A stretch of DNA of 64,000 bases from Blattamonas nauphoetae (Eukaryota > Preaxostyla > Oxymonadida). The position numbers and the translations under genes are program-made. A model generated the notes under the pieces. The model was not told the DNA's origin, searched no databases, and saw nothing but the letters and a program-made list of their open reading frames with translations. The first letter of the stretch is position 1, and each line of letters begins with the position of its first letter. The stretch lies in assembly GCA_033064195.1 (NCBI GenBank), contig JARBJD010000034.1, positions 62,001-126,000 on the forward strand. The letters run 5' to 3'. Of this stretch, positions 1-10,119 are shown piece after piece.

Positions 1-113
1 AAAGAACGGTAATTGGGCAAAAAATGAATTTTTGGGACGCACATTAGTGTTTTGCGACCTTTCAAAGAGAATCGCCCACTTACTTTTGTCCGTGACTGGA
101 AGCACTATTGTCG

Positions 114-646
114 TCAGCTAGCCTTCTTCTTTTCGCTGGTTCTTCTCCATGACTTGTTTTCGTCACTCTTCAGCCCTAGCAGTTTGATCTCTCCCTTATT
201 TCCTTCTATTTTGTTCTCTTGATCTCGAATTTCGTCTCGTCCTTCCTTCTCGACCTTTTCTCTAAATTCAGCGAGTTCATGCAGATGATTGATCCGATGG
301 GCATTCTTCAACTTCAGCTTTGTCTGTTTCTTCTCTATCCTTCCAGTTCCTTCTTTTCTTTGACGATCCTTTCGAAGCAGTCTTGGGCTTCACTCATTTT
401 GTCCAATGACGCTCACAATGTCCCCCAACATTGTTCTTAATCGAACTCTGTCTTCCTTTTCAACTCAGCTTTTGGTTTCAGTTCTCTTCTAGTGGCCATT
501 GTTGTCGACCTTTTGTTCGTTGTCTGTATTCTGTTTCTCTTCTTCGTAATTATCCATTCGTTGATGGGTTTCCTTTGTTTTAGAATCTCCGTGCTGAATT
601 TATTCTTTTGGTCGGATTTCATCAGGTATTTTGAGATATCCTTCAA
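114..646 (-). pseudogene. degenerate coiled-coil coding remnant
   Basis: Lys/Glu/Arg-rich stretches (for example KVEKEGRDEIRDQENKIEG and RIVKEKKELEG) follow one another on the minus strand but fall in three different frames with stops between them. No GT-AG introns that would join them were found. This is what a decayed coiled-coil gene looks like, although biased composition alone could also give it. No family recognised. Confidence 0.25.
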
Positions 647-2036
647 GGATCATTTGACCCGTATGACAATTCGCTATAGTGAGGAGCAAAAACTGGTTAA
701 AAAGGAAGACAAACGAGAAATGATCATTGTATAGCGCACTAGAGTGACAGAGAAGGACAATGAGGGGATATTAAGAAGAGGTGCACCAAAGAGGTTGATG
801 GAGCTGAGGAAGTGAAATGAAGAATAATAAAAGACATTCAACGAGGAAGAACAATTGAAGAAGTAGATATAAAGCGATGAGGTGAAGATACATACCTGGA
901 TTTCCATACATTCAGAGATCAGCATCAGAGTCTTTGATCTGGAAAGAGCCTTGATGTCTGCTCATTGTTGGTGTAAATGGATCATTATTCTGCATTTCAG
1001 ATATAGATATTGCGTTTGAATATGTTTTCGACTTGGTTTTCCACGGATGCGTTCAATCGGAGTTGAAACTGCGTGTGTTTGTGATGGTTGGGACCATTCC
1101 ATGTTGAGAGGAGAAATGAATCAGAATGAGGATGGACGAGAAACGATCTGTCGGCGATGGGTGAAAAGAAATGAGCAGTTTTACGATGAAGATTGAAAAA
1201 GCTGAAAAAAGAGAAAAAAGAAAAGAAATGAGGATGAATGGGCAAAGAAGAAGGGTGTACGCGAGGAAGTGAAGATGTGTACTTCTATATCCAAAGATTC
1301 ACACAACAGCACCAGTATCGACGTGTAAGACCAAATCTTGGACGAAGGCTGAGGCAACGCTGTGCTGATCGAGGAGAGAGAGAGAAATGAATAGAAACAC
1401 AGAAAGAGAGTGGTGAAGAGAGAAGAATAAAGACAATGAACGAACAAAAAGAAGAGATTAAACAGAATAGCATGGGAAAGTGATTATCGATATCTTCCTT
1501 CGTCTTTATCTCTTCCTATTCATTTCGCTCTTCTTTCCAACTGGAATTGGTCTCCTCTGGTGTGATCTTCACCTAATCGATTCGTTCTCTCTGTCATTTT
1601 GACCAGATCCAATTTCATATCGACCACGAGTTCTCTTTGCAGATAATTGAGAGGATGGGAGTGATAAGAGTGGAAAAACAATAGAGATGCAAACCGTTGT
1701 TTTTAGTGTCATTTTATCGTCTCATACTATCGACTCCAGAGTTGGGCTTGATCATGCCAGGTTTTGCTCTTAATTCATGAGAAAGATGTCGATAAAGATT
1801 AAAACTAAATAAAACACTATTTTGTCTTGATCAGGATGAGTGGAAGAGTTGTCAGAACAAAGTGGATGAGTCGTGGTCGGTCGGACAGGCCGACTTTTTG
1901 TCCGATGTTGGGGAAAGACAGACCGACTCAGGGACTCTTGAACCACGACCTCATAAACATTCATTTGGTGAAAAATGAGATGAACCAATTAGAGAGATGT
2001 TGTGAATCAAAAATGATAAATAGTCGACAATAAAGT
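647..2036. other. no gene seen
   Basis: AT-rich sequence with only short, mutually overlapping open frames and purine- or pyrimidine-rich tracts. A weak imperfect repeat (around 884-940 and 1266-1312, both containing GTGAAGAT followed by TTCA-rich text) was the only structure noticed. Nothing here supports a gene. Confidence 0.4.
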
Positions 2037-2112
2037 GTCACAGGCGGGATTCGATCCTGGGTCCGGGGAGCAAAAAGCTTGAATTCTACCGCTCGACTAA
2101 AAGGGCTTCTCA
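2037..2112 (-). ncRNA. tRNA-like sequence with A-box and near B-box (probably a pseudo-tRNA)
   Basis: On the minus strand TAGTCGAGCGG matches the tRNA A-box, and GGATCGAATCC, about 40 nt later, differs from the B-box consensus at one base. The length and the run GGTAGAATTC are also tRNA-like. However, the acceptor halves (GCCCTTT and CTGTGAC) do not pair, the T-stem has mismatches and no clean anticodon stem forms. It is best read as a tRNA relic or a tRNA-derived pol III element, not a working tRNA. Confidence 0.3.
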
Positions 2113-3042
2113 AAAAAGTCGCCGACTGTTTTATTTTTAGGGACTGGACTCGATGTTCTCAGACCGACCACTGCCCATGCCTACGATCCTGAGAAATGCG
2201 AACTTGTCAGCGACACAACACATCCCAACATCTTTTGAGACAAATGTGGAACGTGTGGCGGGCAGGAAGAGCCAATCGAACTCATGTTCACAAACCAGCA
2301 ACCAATCAGCGACGATGAGATTCTTCCAACATCTTCTGTATGTTTTCGAGATGTTCGGGTTAGGGAGAGGCCAATCCCGTCGTTTCCCAGAATCCTCGTT
2401 GAGTCGAAGGAGCATCCAACAATCGACACTGAAACTGACCCTCCAAAGTCTGGAAATGCTGGTGTTTCAACAATGCCATGTAACTCCCCAACATCATTCC
2501 TGATCAAGCTGTTCTTCATCACAACTGATGATTCTTTTCCAGATTTCTCACTTGTCGATGGAGAAATCACAATCGGACTTGTGTCAGGTGATAGTTCAAT
2601 TCTGCTTTCTGATATTGTCAGCATGCTGTTTGATACGATTGCGAGTCTTGGCGATCTGACCCCGTTCGTTTTCGTTCTTCCTTCCGCTGATTTGTCGATG
2701 AGTGAGAAGTCCATCCATTTCAACGACACTGTTGAATTTGTCAACGAGAACACGCAACTTCCAAAATCCTGGATCCTTCTATCATCATTATTTGCGCTCT
2801 CTTCTACCTTGTACGAAGTAATTAGTTCAGTCTTCAAATCGTCATTTTTGTTCGATGGCTCCCCTGTCAGTTCCATCAATCTATGTGCAATTTCAACGTT
2901 GTCCCCAATGTATGTTCCTTCTGGTAACGATATAGACACATTTCCGCATGGTTCAGGGTTGGAAAAGTCTGAGTTTGTGTTCAAAACAGAGGAGAGGCGA
3001 TTTGGCGAGATGGGCGAGTTCAAACAGGTCAACACGCAAGTA

Positions 3043-3612
3043 TAGTAGTAAAATAACCCGGCGAGGGTAAAATAACCCGGGGTGAAAACCCCCTTTTTTG
3101 GATCCCTCTTTCCGTCCATCCCATATTTCTCGGAACCAAAATTTTTTTGGGTCCCACTTTTTTTTCCATAATGTTTGTCTCAACTCCGAGTATCCATCAA
3201 GGTAGAAATCGAACCTCCAAAATAGGATTCTGGGCCGGGGGTGCCTATTTCGGAACCATATTTTGGCCTATTTTTGACCCATTTTTGGCTCCTAAATAGG
3301 AGGTCCTTAACATTTAAGCTTAGAGGATCCGAACTTCACGACCACTTTTCTCCACGCCTGTTCAAAATTTTTCTTTCTCGTTTCATTTCTGGTTGTTTGG
3401 GATGTTTTTCTCTCGAAATCACAATTTTTGAAAAATGAAAAATCCTGGGGGGACCTGGGTGGAAATTCAGTGTCAAAACTGATTTCCTGTATACAAAGCT
3501 TAGTGATCTGAAAACTTGTTTTGATCATATCTCCACAACCAGACATAGTTCCGACATGAAGTTTTCACCAATATGGATGTTTTGTTGGATTATATTTTTC
3601 TGAAAATTTTGA
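3043..3612 (+). repeat. left terminal inverted repeat of the foldback element
   Basis: Complementary to 3861-4422 over nearly its whole length. The match fades after TGAAAATTTTGA at about 3612. Confidence 0.85.
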
Positions 3613-3860
3613 AAATTTTCGAAGACCTCCTATTTTAGCGTCTTTGATAGTTTTCGTGGTTTTCTCAGAATCAACCCCAACTGCTCTCCTCCCAAGCACG
3701 ATTCTAACCAATTTGAGCTTTTGGATTCGATTCTGATTGTGTTCGCATCATTTTAATGAAATTTGGAGACGGGTGCATCATCCCATGTCAAGTGACAGCT
3801 CTCCTTTCGAACCAAGGCCAAAAACCCACAAAAGAATCTCAACTGCCGCAAAGGGATTTT

Positions 3861-4422
3861 TCTCAAAATTTTCAGAAAAAATATAATCCAACAAAACATC
3901 CATATTGGTGAAAACTTCATGTCGGAACTATGTCTGGTTGTGGAGATATGATCAAAACAAGTTTTCAGATCACTAAGCTTTGTATACAGGAAATCAGTTT
4001 TGACACTGAATTTCCACCCAGGTCCCCCAGGATTTTTCATTTTCAAAAATTGTGATTTCGAGAGAAAAACATCCCAAACAACCAGAAATGAAACGAGAAA
4101 GAAAAATTTTGAACAGGCGTGGAGAAAGTGGTCGTGAAGTTCGGATCCTCAAGCTTAAATGTTAAGGACCTCCTATTTAGGAGCCAAAATGGGTCAAAAT
4201 AGGCCAAAATATGGTTCCGAAATAGGCACCCCGGCCCAGAATCCTATTTTGGAGGTTCGATTTCTACCTCGATGGATACTCGGAGTTGAGACAAACATTA
4301 TGGAAAAAAGTGGGACCCAAAAATTTTGGTTCCGAGAAATATGGGATGGACGGAAAGAGGGATCCAAAAAAGGGGGTTTTCACCCCGGGTTATTTTACCC
4401 TCGCCGGGTTATTTTACTACTA
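3861..4422 (-). repeat. right terminal inverted repeat of the foldback element
   Basis: Reverse complement of 3043-3612, with small indels (e.g. near the GGATCC site, 3328 versus 4143). Confidence 0.85.
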
Positions 4423-4450
4423 TAAGCAGCAGCACGAATTGTCTGATCAT

Positions 4451-4846
4451 GGATGTCCAACAAAGAAACGTACAACGATGTCTCTTGAAAACAGAGAGAT
4501 TTAGATCCTACCCTTTGTCTGACTCTTACGGACTGTCGTTCTCTTTACCTGCCTCGCCACTTCAGAAAAATAGTCCAAGAACAAAAAAACGTTGAAAAGG
4601 AGGAAAGAGAAGCAAGAAGATCACTCCAAAGATTGAGCCTGATGATTAATTTTGATTAAGGGTCAGTAAATGTCTCTGGTTTTGGAGAAAGATTTAGATC
4701 TCGTTTCTCGTGATAGTGAACTGAAATCACCCTCGAAGGAGGAGAATGCGAAAAAGAAAAGCGAGTAAATCTCTGGATCTTGACAAAGCGTGGTCAAATC
4801 ATTGAATGAGAGAATGAAGAATCAAATCTGAGAGAATGAGTTGTGG
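4451..4846. other. intergenic, no gene seen
   Basis: Upstream flank of the interrupted surface gene and downstream flank of the SPRY-like gene. Purine-rich; no open frame with coding character. Confidence 0.4.
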
Positions 4847-6719
4847 TTATGCTTCGTTCATCGGAATCGCTGTCCCTCCCCCACTCAGCTGAGGCTCAGC
4901 CACAACTTCCACTGACTCAATCGATACAGCATCACCTGCACCAATCCAGATTGCGAATCGGAAGGTGACAGGAATGTTGGAGAAGAAGGTTGGTTGTGTC
5001 TGTCCATCCTGGCTCAGTCGCAGTGTTCTCTTCCCGTCTCGCCCATCTGCCTCCAACATCACTCGCTGGCCTCCTCTCCCAGCTGCACACGCAGTTCCAG
5101 ATTGGACACTCTTCCAGTCTTGGCGATCATATCGACATTTTGAGTGCATGTCCCATCCAGCTCCACCCACAATCAAGACAAAATCAGACCCGCCTTTCAC
5201 TGTCGCAGTCTGAGCAGATGCAACGATTCCGATTCGAGTGCAGGATGTGATTGTCTGGAAAGTGAAAGTGAATCTGACGACGACGTTCCCAAACTCGGCG
5301 GAGAGGAGAGTTGGAGACCCACTTCCTCTTCCACTGCGAGTGAAGACAGAACCATTCAGCGAGTATCCATCTGCTGGGAACCATTCGATTGCTGCTGCTC
5401 CCACTTTGCTCTGTCGCTTCATCTCTTCTTTCCTTCTCTCCTCTCCTCTCCTTCTCTCTTCTTCCTTCCTTCTCTCTTCCTCTCTTCGCCTGCTGGCCTC
5501 TCGCTCTCTCTCCTCTCCTTCTTCAATGAATCGCTTGTGTCGCTCGGCCTGTTCGTTCAACTCAGCCATCTTCAGCTCGAATCTTCTTTCCCTTTCCTCC
5601 TCTCTCTTCTTCGCTGCGTTCTCCCTGTCTTCCTCTTTCTGTCTTGCTTCTCTTTCTCTGTCTTCTGCCTCCCTCTCTCTTTCTTCTTCTTTCCGCTCCA
5701 TCTCGTCCAGTCTCTTCTTCATTTCTTCCTCCCTTTGTCTCTCCCTCTCCTCCATCACTCTCATCTCTCGACCCACATCCACCGCAATCACTCCCACCTC
5801 CTTCCTTCCTCCACTCACCACATGACGAAAGTGCCGAATCAGCATCCCTCCAACTTGTGTCATCACTTCCACCTCCGCCGAGCTCTCCTTCTCTTCCGAC
5901 TCCCGAGCCGAGCACAGTCCGAGCAGCGTGTTTTCCATCAAGTCCAGCGCCGACTGGCACCGACTCACCAAACTCCATCCATCTCGATCCTCTTCCTCCT
6001 TCTGTCCGACCTGTGCTTGGTCCGTCCCTGATTTCACTTTCTGCTTCTCTTTCTCTTTCTGTTCCTGTTCTTGTTTCTGTGCTGATCGAAGAGCTCCTTT
6101 CAGTCCAACACACAACTTGTCAACAACTCGAAGCAGACCCAACACTTTCCCAACTTCCTTCCCATCTTCCTTCCAACCCTCCACCCACGAGCACACCTTC
6201 TCCACCACTCCCCCACTCAGCACTCCCTCCACATCCCCACACGACAGACTCGAGTCACACACCAGCCTGGATAAGAAAACACAAGAAAACATAAGACAGC
6301 AAAAGATGAGAAGAGAAGATGAGGAAGAGAAGAGAGGCAGACCCAACAGCGTGTGTCGCGGGCACAGACAGAGTGGGATCAGCGTGCTGCAAAAAAACAT
6401 CACAACACAAACGACGAGAAGAGGTGAAGGAGGAGAGAGGCAGACGTGGGTGAGAGAGAGGAGCGAGGGAAGCAGGTCGCTCATCTTCTTCCGCTTTGGA
6501 TGCAACACACACCCCACAACCAGAGTCAGCACACTCGACGCCACATTCTGCCACAACAATCACACAACCAGCAGAAATGAAGAAAGAGGAAGAAAGAGAA
6601 GAGATGAGGAGGAAGGAAGGAAGACAAACGAACAAGAACGGCGAGCATTCACTTCCCAATGTCACACACAATTCACTCACAAATCCCATCCGCAATCCCA
6701 TCTCCCCCACTTCCTTCAT
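4847..6719 (-). CDS. coiled-coil protein with C-terminal SPRY-like domain, copy 1 (4 exons)
   Basis: Proposed exons are 6719-6681, 6547-6446, 6386-6343 and 6266-4847 (534 residues). The three introns (133, 59 and 76 nt) all begin GT and end AG; two begin GTCTGCCTCTC. They fall at the same places as in the copy at 12653-14428, where intron 3 is 63 nt instead, which is good evidence that they are spliced. The N-terminal ~170 residues look helical. A Glu/Arg-rich coiled coil follows (about residues 240-390, repeats of REEERE type). The last ~150 residues are beta-rich with IEWFPADGYSLNGSVF, TRIGIVAS, GGAGWD, LEADGRDGKRTLRLSQDGQ and FRFAIWIGAGDAVSIESV, an order like SPRY/B30.2 domains. That fold is inferred. 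The upstream duplicated flank may hold further 5' exons, so the start is uncertain. No signal peptide; function unknown. Confidence 0.7.
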
Positions 6720-7180
6720 TTTCTCTCCATTTTCATCTGCATCAACCCAGAACAGCACAGAAACAATCAGAACGATGAATGAGAGACAAGTTCAAATGAA
6801 AAACGAATTGACAAAGAAAAAATATTCCAAACACGAACTAAGAACAGCTCGTTCATTTTCAGACCTTTTTCAATCCTGTTCCGCACTTCGTGCAAGATCG
6901 AAACTTTCTCCTTTTCTGGTCCACTTCGATATGCCTGCACTGTTTGCAAGAAGAATGAATGCTGTGAATATCATCAGGTAGATGTTGGAAAAGGGAGAGA
7001 GAATGAGAATCATCAGGTGGTATGACGGAAATGTGCATCGAGATTCACCGAAAAGTAACAAAGCAAATCAGTCGAAGTGGGAAAGGAAAACGGGAAACAA
7101 ACCAGTTCATTGGATGGTAAATTTGGAGTGCCAGTTGATAAATGATCGTTCGACGATGGTGCGGTGAACATCTCAAAGTG
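4847..7180 (-). repeat. segmental duplication, left copy (inverted partner 12190-14428)
   Basis: Coding and upstream flanking sequence match the region 12190-14428 in opposite orientation. The flank match (for example the tract around 6870-6960 against 12385-12520) runs about 450 bp beyond the first proposed exon, so the duplication carried the promoter region too. Gaps in the match occur in intron 3 and in the coiled coil. Confidence 0.75.
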
Positions 7181-7341
7181 AAAAGGGATCAAGCCATCAC
7201 AAAATGAATCTATCTGAGAATCACCAACACGAAACAGTCAGAATCAATCCGGATGTCGAGAGTTTTGATACTGTTGCGTAGCTCCTTCCCAAACACTTTG
7301 TATTCGGGCATGCCAACCGATTTTGGACTATTGTGGGTAAA
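6720..7341. other. duplicated upstream flank; possible extra 5' exons on the minus strand
   Basis: On the minus strand a short open frame begins with ATG near 7168 and is followed by GT- and AG-bounded candidates, then by a conserved stretch at 6976-6860. In one frame this stretch shows a pattern with two CxxC pairs (CKQC and CTKC) about 18 residues apart, but the other duplicate has Arg at the first Cys, so a zinc ribbon is not supported. No frame clearly evolves as protein. 7181-7341 shows nothing. Confidence 0.35.
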
Positions 7342-8406
7342 ATGTTCAATGAAATCAGATCTCCATTAGCTGTTGAGGACACAAAGAAAACTATCATCCG
7401 TCTCGCGAATGCGACCCATGTTTGTTCTGTTATTTTGTCCTATGTTGTGCAGGGCATCAACTCGGTTCGGGAAGCATCCCCTCTCTTTGTCTCACTTGTG
7501 GATCTTGTGAAAAACCGAGTAGAGCTTAACAATGATACTACTGCCAATATGGGGAAATTTTTCCGTCAAATTAGCCCTGGAAGCAAACGTGGATTCAGCT
7601 CGTCACAGATCCTCCTGTCACTCGTTCCTGTTGAAGTGGGAGACTGTTCTGGATTTACTGAAAGCATTCTAACTCTTCTCACAAGCAGGAATGACGATAT
7701 TCTCGTCATGACAATGCAATTTGTAGGAGAGACAGTTCGATGCAGCGATTTTTATCTCCGTCGAGATTTGATCAATTCTGGGTTCTTCTCTTCTTTGTCA
7801 CCATCATTCCAGCAGTCTCCATTCCATTTTGAGACGGATCATACTTATTCTCTTCTCGAAATAATTCACAGGTGCGTTCTGACGATCCGCGACAACGTGA
7901 AAGCATTGTCAAGAAGGCTGAAAACCAATGAAGACGACATTCGTCAAACCATGCTGGAAATGATGATTGCACCTTTGACTCCATTCTGGCAGAGCCTGCA
8001 CCATTACCGACATCGAATGGAAGAAATAAACCTGACCCTATCAACACCGTGGTCGCCCTGCCGACTCCTCCAAATTGGTCTCTTGCACACTCCCACTCTT
8101 CACTTTGTGTTTTCCCTGCGCGTTGGGATCACAATCACCACTTGTGTGTCGTTCATGGAGGTTTGGAAACATCGATGCCAAATGTTGTCGGAACTGAAGG
8201 CGATGATGACCACACTGAAATCAGACCAGTCTGAAATAAAGCAACGAAGAAAAGCAATCATCTGCGAGCTGCGTGAACAAGGATTCGCTGATGAACTCGA
8301 GCAACTGAAACCGACACCACTACGAACACAGTATCCTCTGAAATGTTCGGAGATCGTGGGACGCGTTCTTGTGGGCATGGGGGCGAATTTTAGACTCCAT
8401 CGCTGA
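7342..8406 (+). CDS. orphan helical-repeat family protein, divergent member
   Basis: About 354 residues from the first ATG in the frame (a GTG three codons earlier is ignored). It shares the order of landmarks seen in the other members: SPLFVSLVDLVK near the N-terminus, CSGFTESILTLLTSRND, LLHTPTLHFVFSLRVGI, SFMEVWK and ELREQGFADELEQL at the C-terminus. It lacks the well-conserved segment with PSSQ plus SNRH, replaced here by MIAPLTPFWQSLHHYRHRM, so it is the most diverged copy in the window. No signal peptide, membrane segment or known catalytic motif. Predicted all-helical, armadillo/HEAT-like by feel only. Function unknown. Confidence 0.75.
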   Translation: MFNEIRSPLAVEDTKKTIIRLANATHVCSVILSYVVQGINSVREASPLFVSLVDLVKNRVELNNDTTANMGKFFRQISPGSKRGFSSSQILLSLVPVEVGDCSGFTESILTLLTSRNDDILVMTMQFVGETVRCSDFYLRRDLINSGFFSSLSPSFQQSPFHFETDHTYSLLEIIHRCVLTIRDNVKALSRRLKTNEDDIRQTMLEMMIAPLTPFWQSLHHYRHRMEEINLTLSTPWSPCRLLQIGLLHTPTLHFVFSLRVGITITTCVSFMEVWKHRCQMLSELKAMMTTLKSDQSEIKQRRKAIICELREQGFADELEQLKPTPLRTQYPLKCSEIVGRVLVGMGANFRLHR

Positions 8407-8820
8407 ACAGGATCCTTCGAATGCCCAACATTTTCTTTTCCAGCCTCGTGTCAGATGAAACATGAATCGTAAAGTCTTCATAGTCACTGCACAGCTGTAT
8501 GCCATCTTATTCCGAGGATTCGGAAGGCAAAGACTGTCACTGTGGACCAAACACAAATTGCGATTGTAGTCTATCCACGACATTTGTCGTCTTTTGTTTT
8601 ATGTTTTGGGAAGGTGATATGAGCAAACCTGTCTTAATCGTAGATGGAAGCTCGAGATCAGAGTCTCGATCTTGATCAAATTCCCATGATTCAGATCCAA
8701 CACAAAACCACATAAGTAACCAATTGATAATGCAACCAAAGAAATCGATAACAAACTGTAGTTGGGGTATTTCGGCGAAATGCATGAAGAATGAAGTGAT
8801 GAAGTCAAGAGTTATTTCGG
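8407..8820. other. convergent intergenic region, no gene seen
   Basis: Lies between the 3' ends of two orphan-family genes. The minus-strand frame 8537-8824 starts inside the stop region of the neighbouring gene and has no recognisable features. Confidence 0.35.
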
Positions 8821-9909
8821 TCAATGTTTCTTGGCCCTGAAACTTCCCGTATTCGATCCCAGCAATTGTGGTATTGAGAGTGCATATTCAATAAGTATAG
8901 TACCATACACTCCGTATTCGGTGATCATCAGAATCTGATCTAGTGTGTCTTTGAGGCCTTCCGAAAACAGAGCTTGCATCATCCGTTTCCCAGATTTTGT
9001 CACTTCTGCACCTTGGTCCTTCCATTCTTGGAGCGAAGAGTAGATGCGGCCGACATTAAACGAATTCATATCATTCTCCTCACAGAACGCGAGAAGACTT
9101 GGGAAGGCCAGCAGAAGTCGATGGGAGAGGATAAACTCCATTGTTGGACGATGGAATGGACCAATGCGAAGAAGGGTGCCCATTATGGGCATGAAAAACA
9201 TCATGATGTCCGAGCTGAGGAGATGTCGGTTTCGACAAAGGGTGAGCAGATACTGGGTCGAAGGAAGAACTACTTTGCGAAAGATGAGTTCCCGATAGTT
9301 GAGTGGACCAACCGCGTCTGTGTGGGGAAGATCTTTGATTTCGTCGAGTCTGACAATTCTGAGAGAGTTGTCCAGCATCTTGAAGAGTTCGCAGTAAAGG
9401 TTTGAATCGGTTGGAATTGGCATGTCCTGTGGTTTAATGACTGAGAAAATTCTGGACAAACAATCAGTTCCCAGAACAAGCAATTTGTGATTCGGAGATA
9501 ATAGACAGAACAGCCATCTCCATAACCACATGGCTGTAATAACGATTGGCTTGTGTGGAGATGACAAAAGCGTGATAATACTGTCTATGAATCCAGTACA
9601 TGTTTCGTTCCCATCGGGAACAAGCTTGGTCAGATACTTGTGAGCGGTGTCGGAGTGGATGTAATCCGGTGGAAGATTCCACAGAAAAGAGGACGCTTTC
9701 CTTTGGAGATCATCATCCAAAGGATACTCAGCCTGAACAAGCGAGACAATGATGTTGTACAGTCTTGACTGGTCCTCGAATGACATCCATCGTCGATAAA
9801 ATGACTTCAAGAGATTTATACTGTCTGGATCGACTGCCGGAATATCGGTACCGAGATGAGGAGTGAGAGTCTGAGATTTTGTTCCGATCACATTCGTCTT
9901 TGATAACAT
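8821..9909 (-). CDS. orphan helical-repeat family protein (subfamily B)
   Basis: 362 residues, single exon, TGA stop. Landmarks: SRLYNIIVSLVQAEYPLDD (about residue 50), CTGFIDSIITLLSSPHKPIV (about 108), REL-IFRKVVLPSTQYLLTL (about 215) with RNRHLLSSD, GPFHRPTMEFILSHRLLLA, and GKRMMQALFSEGLKDTLDQI near the C-terminus. These match the genes starting at 22401, 57918 and 60297 position by position. It is divergently oriented to the surface gene at 10120, sharing a ~210-bp upstream region. Soluble and probably intracellular (no signal peptide). Role unknown. Confidence 0.85.
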   Translation of the reverse strand: MLSKTNVIGTKSQTLTPHLGTDIPAVDPDSINLLKSFYRRWMSFEDQSRLYNIIVSLVQAEYPLDDDLQRKASSFLWNLPPDYIHSDTAHKYLTKLVPDGNETCTGFIDSIITLLSSPHKPIVITAMWLWRWLFCLLSPNHKLLVLGTDCLSRIFSVIKPQDMPIPTDSNLYCELFKMLDNSLRIVRLDEIKDLPHTDAVGPLNYRELIFRKVVLPSTQYLLTLCRNRHLLSSDIMMFFMPIMGTLLRIGPFHRPTMEFILSHRLLLAFPSLLAFCEENDMNSFNVGRIYSSLQEWKDQGAEVTKSGKRMMQALFSEGLKDTLDQILMITEYGVYGTILIEYALSIPQLLGSNTGSFRAKKH

Positions 9910-10119
9910 TCGAGGATGAGACAGATCGTCCCATTCATCAAATATAGTGACAATTCTGATTCGTCATGAGATTGCTAACACACTGTCGTATATCAGGAAT
10001 GATTCATGCACTGTTTTGGGATAACTTTTGGGATGATTTGAGTCATGATGGAAAATGTTTCTCAGCCCCATAAAATGTTCCAAAAGACTGAGAAACCTTA
10101 ATTTGCACAAATCTGTAGA

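Larger units (their letters stand above)
3043..4422. mobile_element. non-autonomous foldback DNA transposon with TA target duplication
   Basis: Two inverted copies of about 565 bp (3043-3612 and 3861-4422) flank a ~248-bp core. The outer ends read TAGTAGTAAAATAACCC and its exact complement, and each is bordered by TA (3041-3042, 4423-4424). A direct sub-repeat of the motif TAAAATAACCCGG sits just inside each end. The arms differ only by a few substitutions and small indels, so the insertion is recent. No transposase is encoded; open frames crossing the core (e.g. 3753-4046) mirror the arm sequence and look non-coding. A TA target and no transposase suggest mobilisation by a Tc1/mariner enzyme. 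Length and ends are seen; the superfamily is inferred. Confidence 0.85.
2181..4450 (-). pseudogene. beta-helix surface protein, N-terminal part, split by a transposon
   Basis: The frame 3055-2181 encodes a Ser/Thr-rich sequence with short beta-strand repeats (VSISLPEGTYIGDN, VSIVGCSFDST, SSLIGCWFVNMSS, VSLTSSHFSGS) like other pectin-lyase-like surface proteins of this window. Its start lies beyond the transposon: ATG at 4450 gives MIRQFVLLL, and if the element and one TA are removed the frame runs straight on into TCVLTCLNS, forming a typical signal peptide. The frame stops at 2181 after about 290 residues, far shorter than the 600-2,300 residues of relatives and without any membrane segment, so the 3' part is missing as well. 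Non-functional unless the remnant is secreted. Family assignment is inferred from repeat style. Confidence 0.7.

Noticed and set aside
1180-1480. Minus-strand Phe/Ser/Leu-rich frames resembling membrane proteins
   Set aside because: They lie opposite purine-rich repeats (GAGAGAGA, GAAAAAAG) and look compositional.
3753-4046. 97-codon open frame across the transposon core and right arm
   Set aside because: It mirrors arm sequence that is non-coding in the other arm and shows no transposase motif.
5144-6782. Plus-strand frames of 200-295 codons over the SPRY-like gene
   Set aside because: Antisense to the Glu/Arg coiled coil; Ser/Leu/Phe-rich text without landmarks, and the minus-strand reading is conserved in the second copy.
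6860-6980. Zinc ribbon with two CxxC pairs on the minus strand
   Set aside because: The duplicate at 12420-12520 has Arg for the first Cys, and all three frames show similar substitution, so protein-level conservation is not supported.
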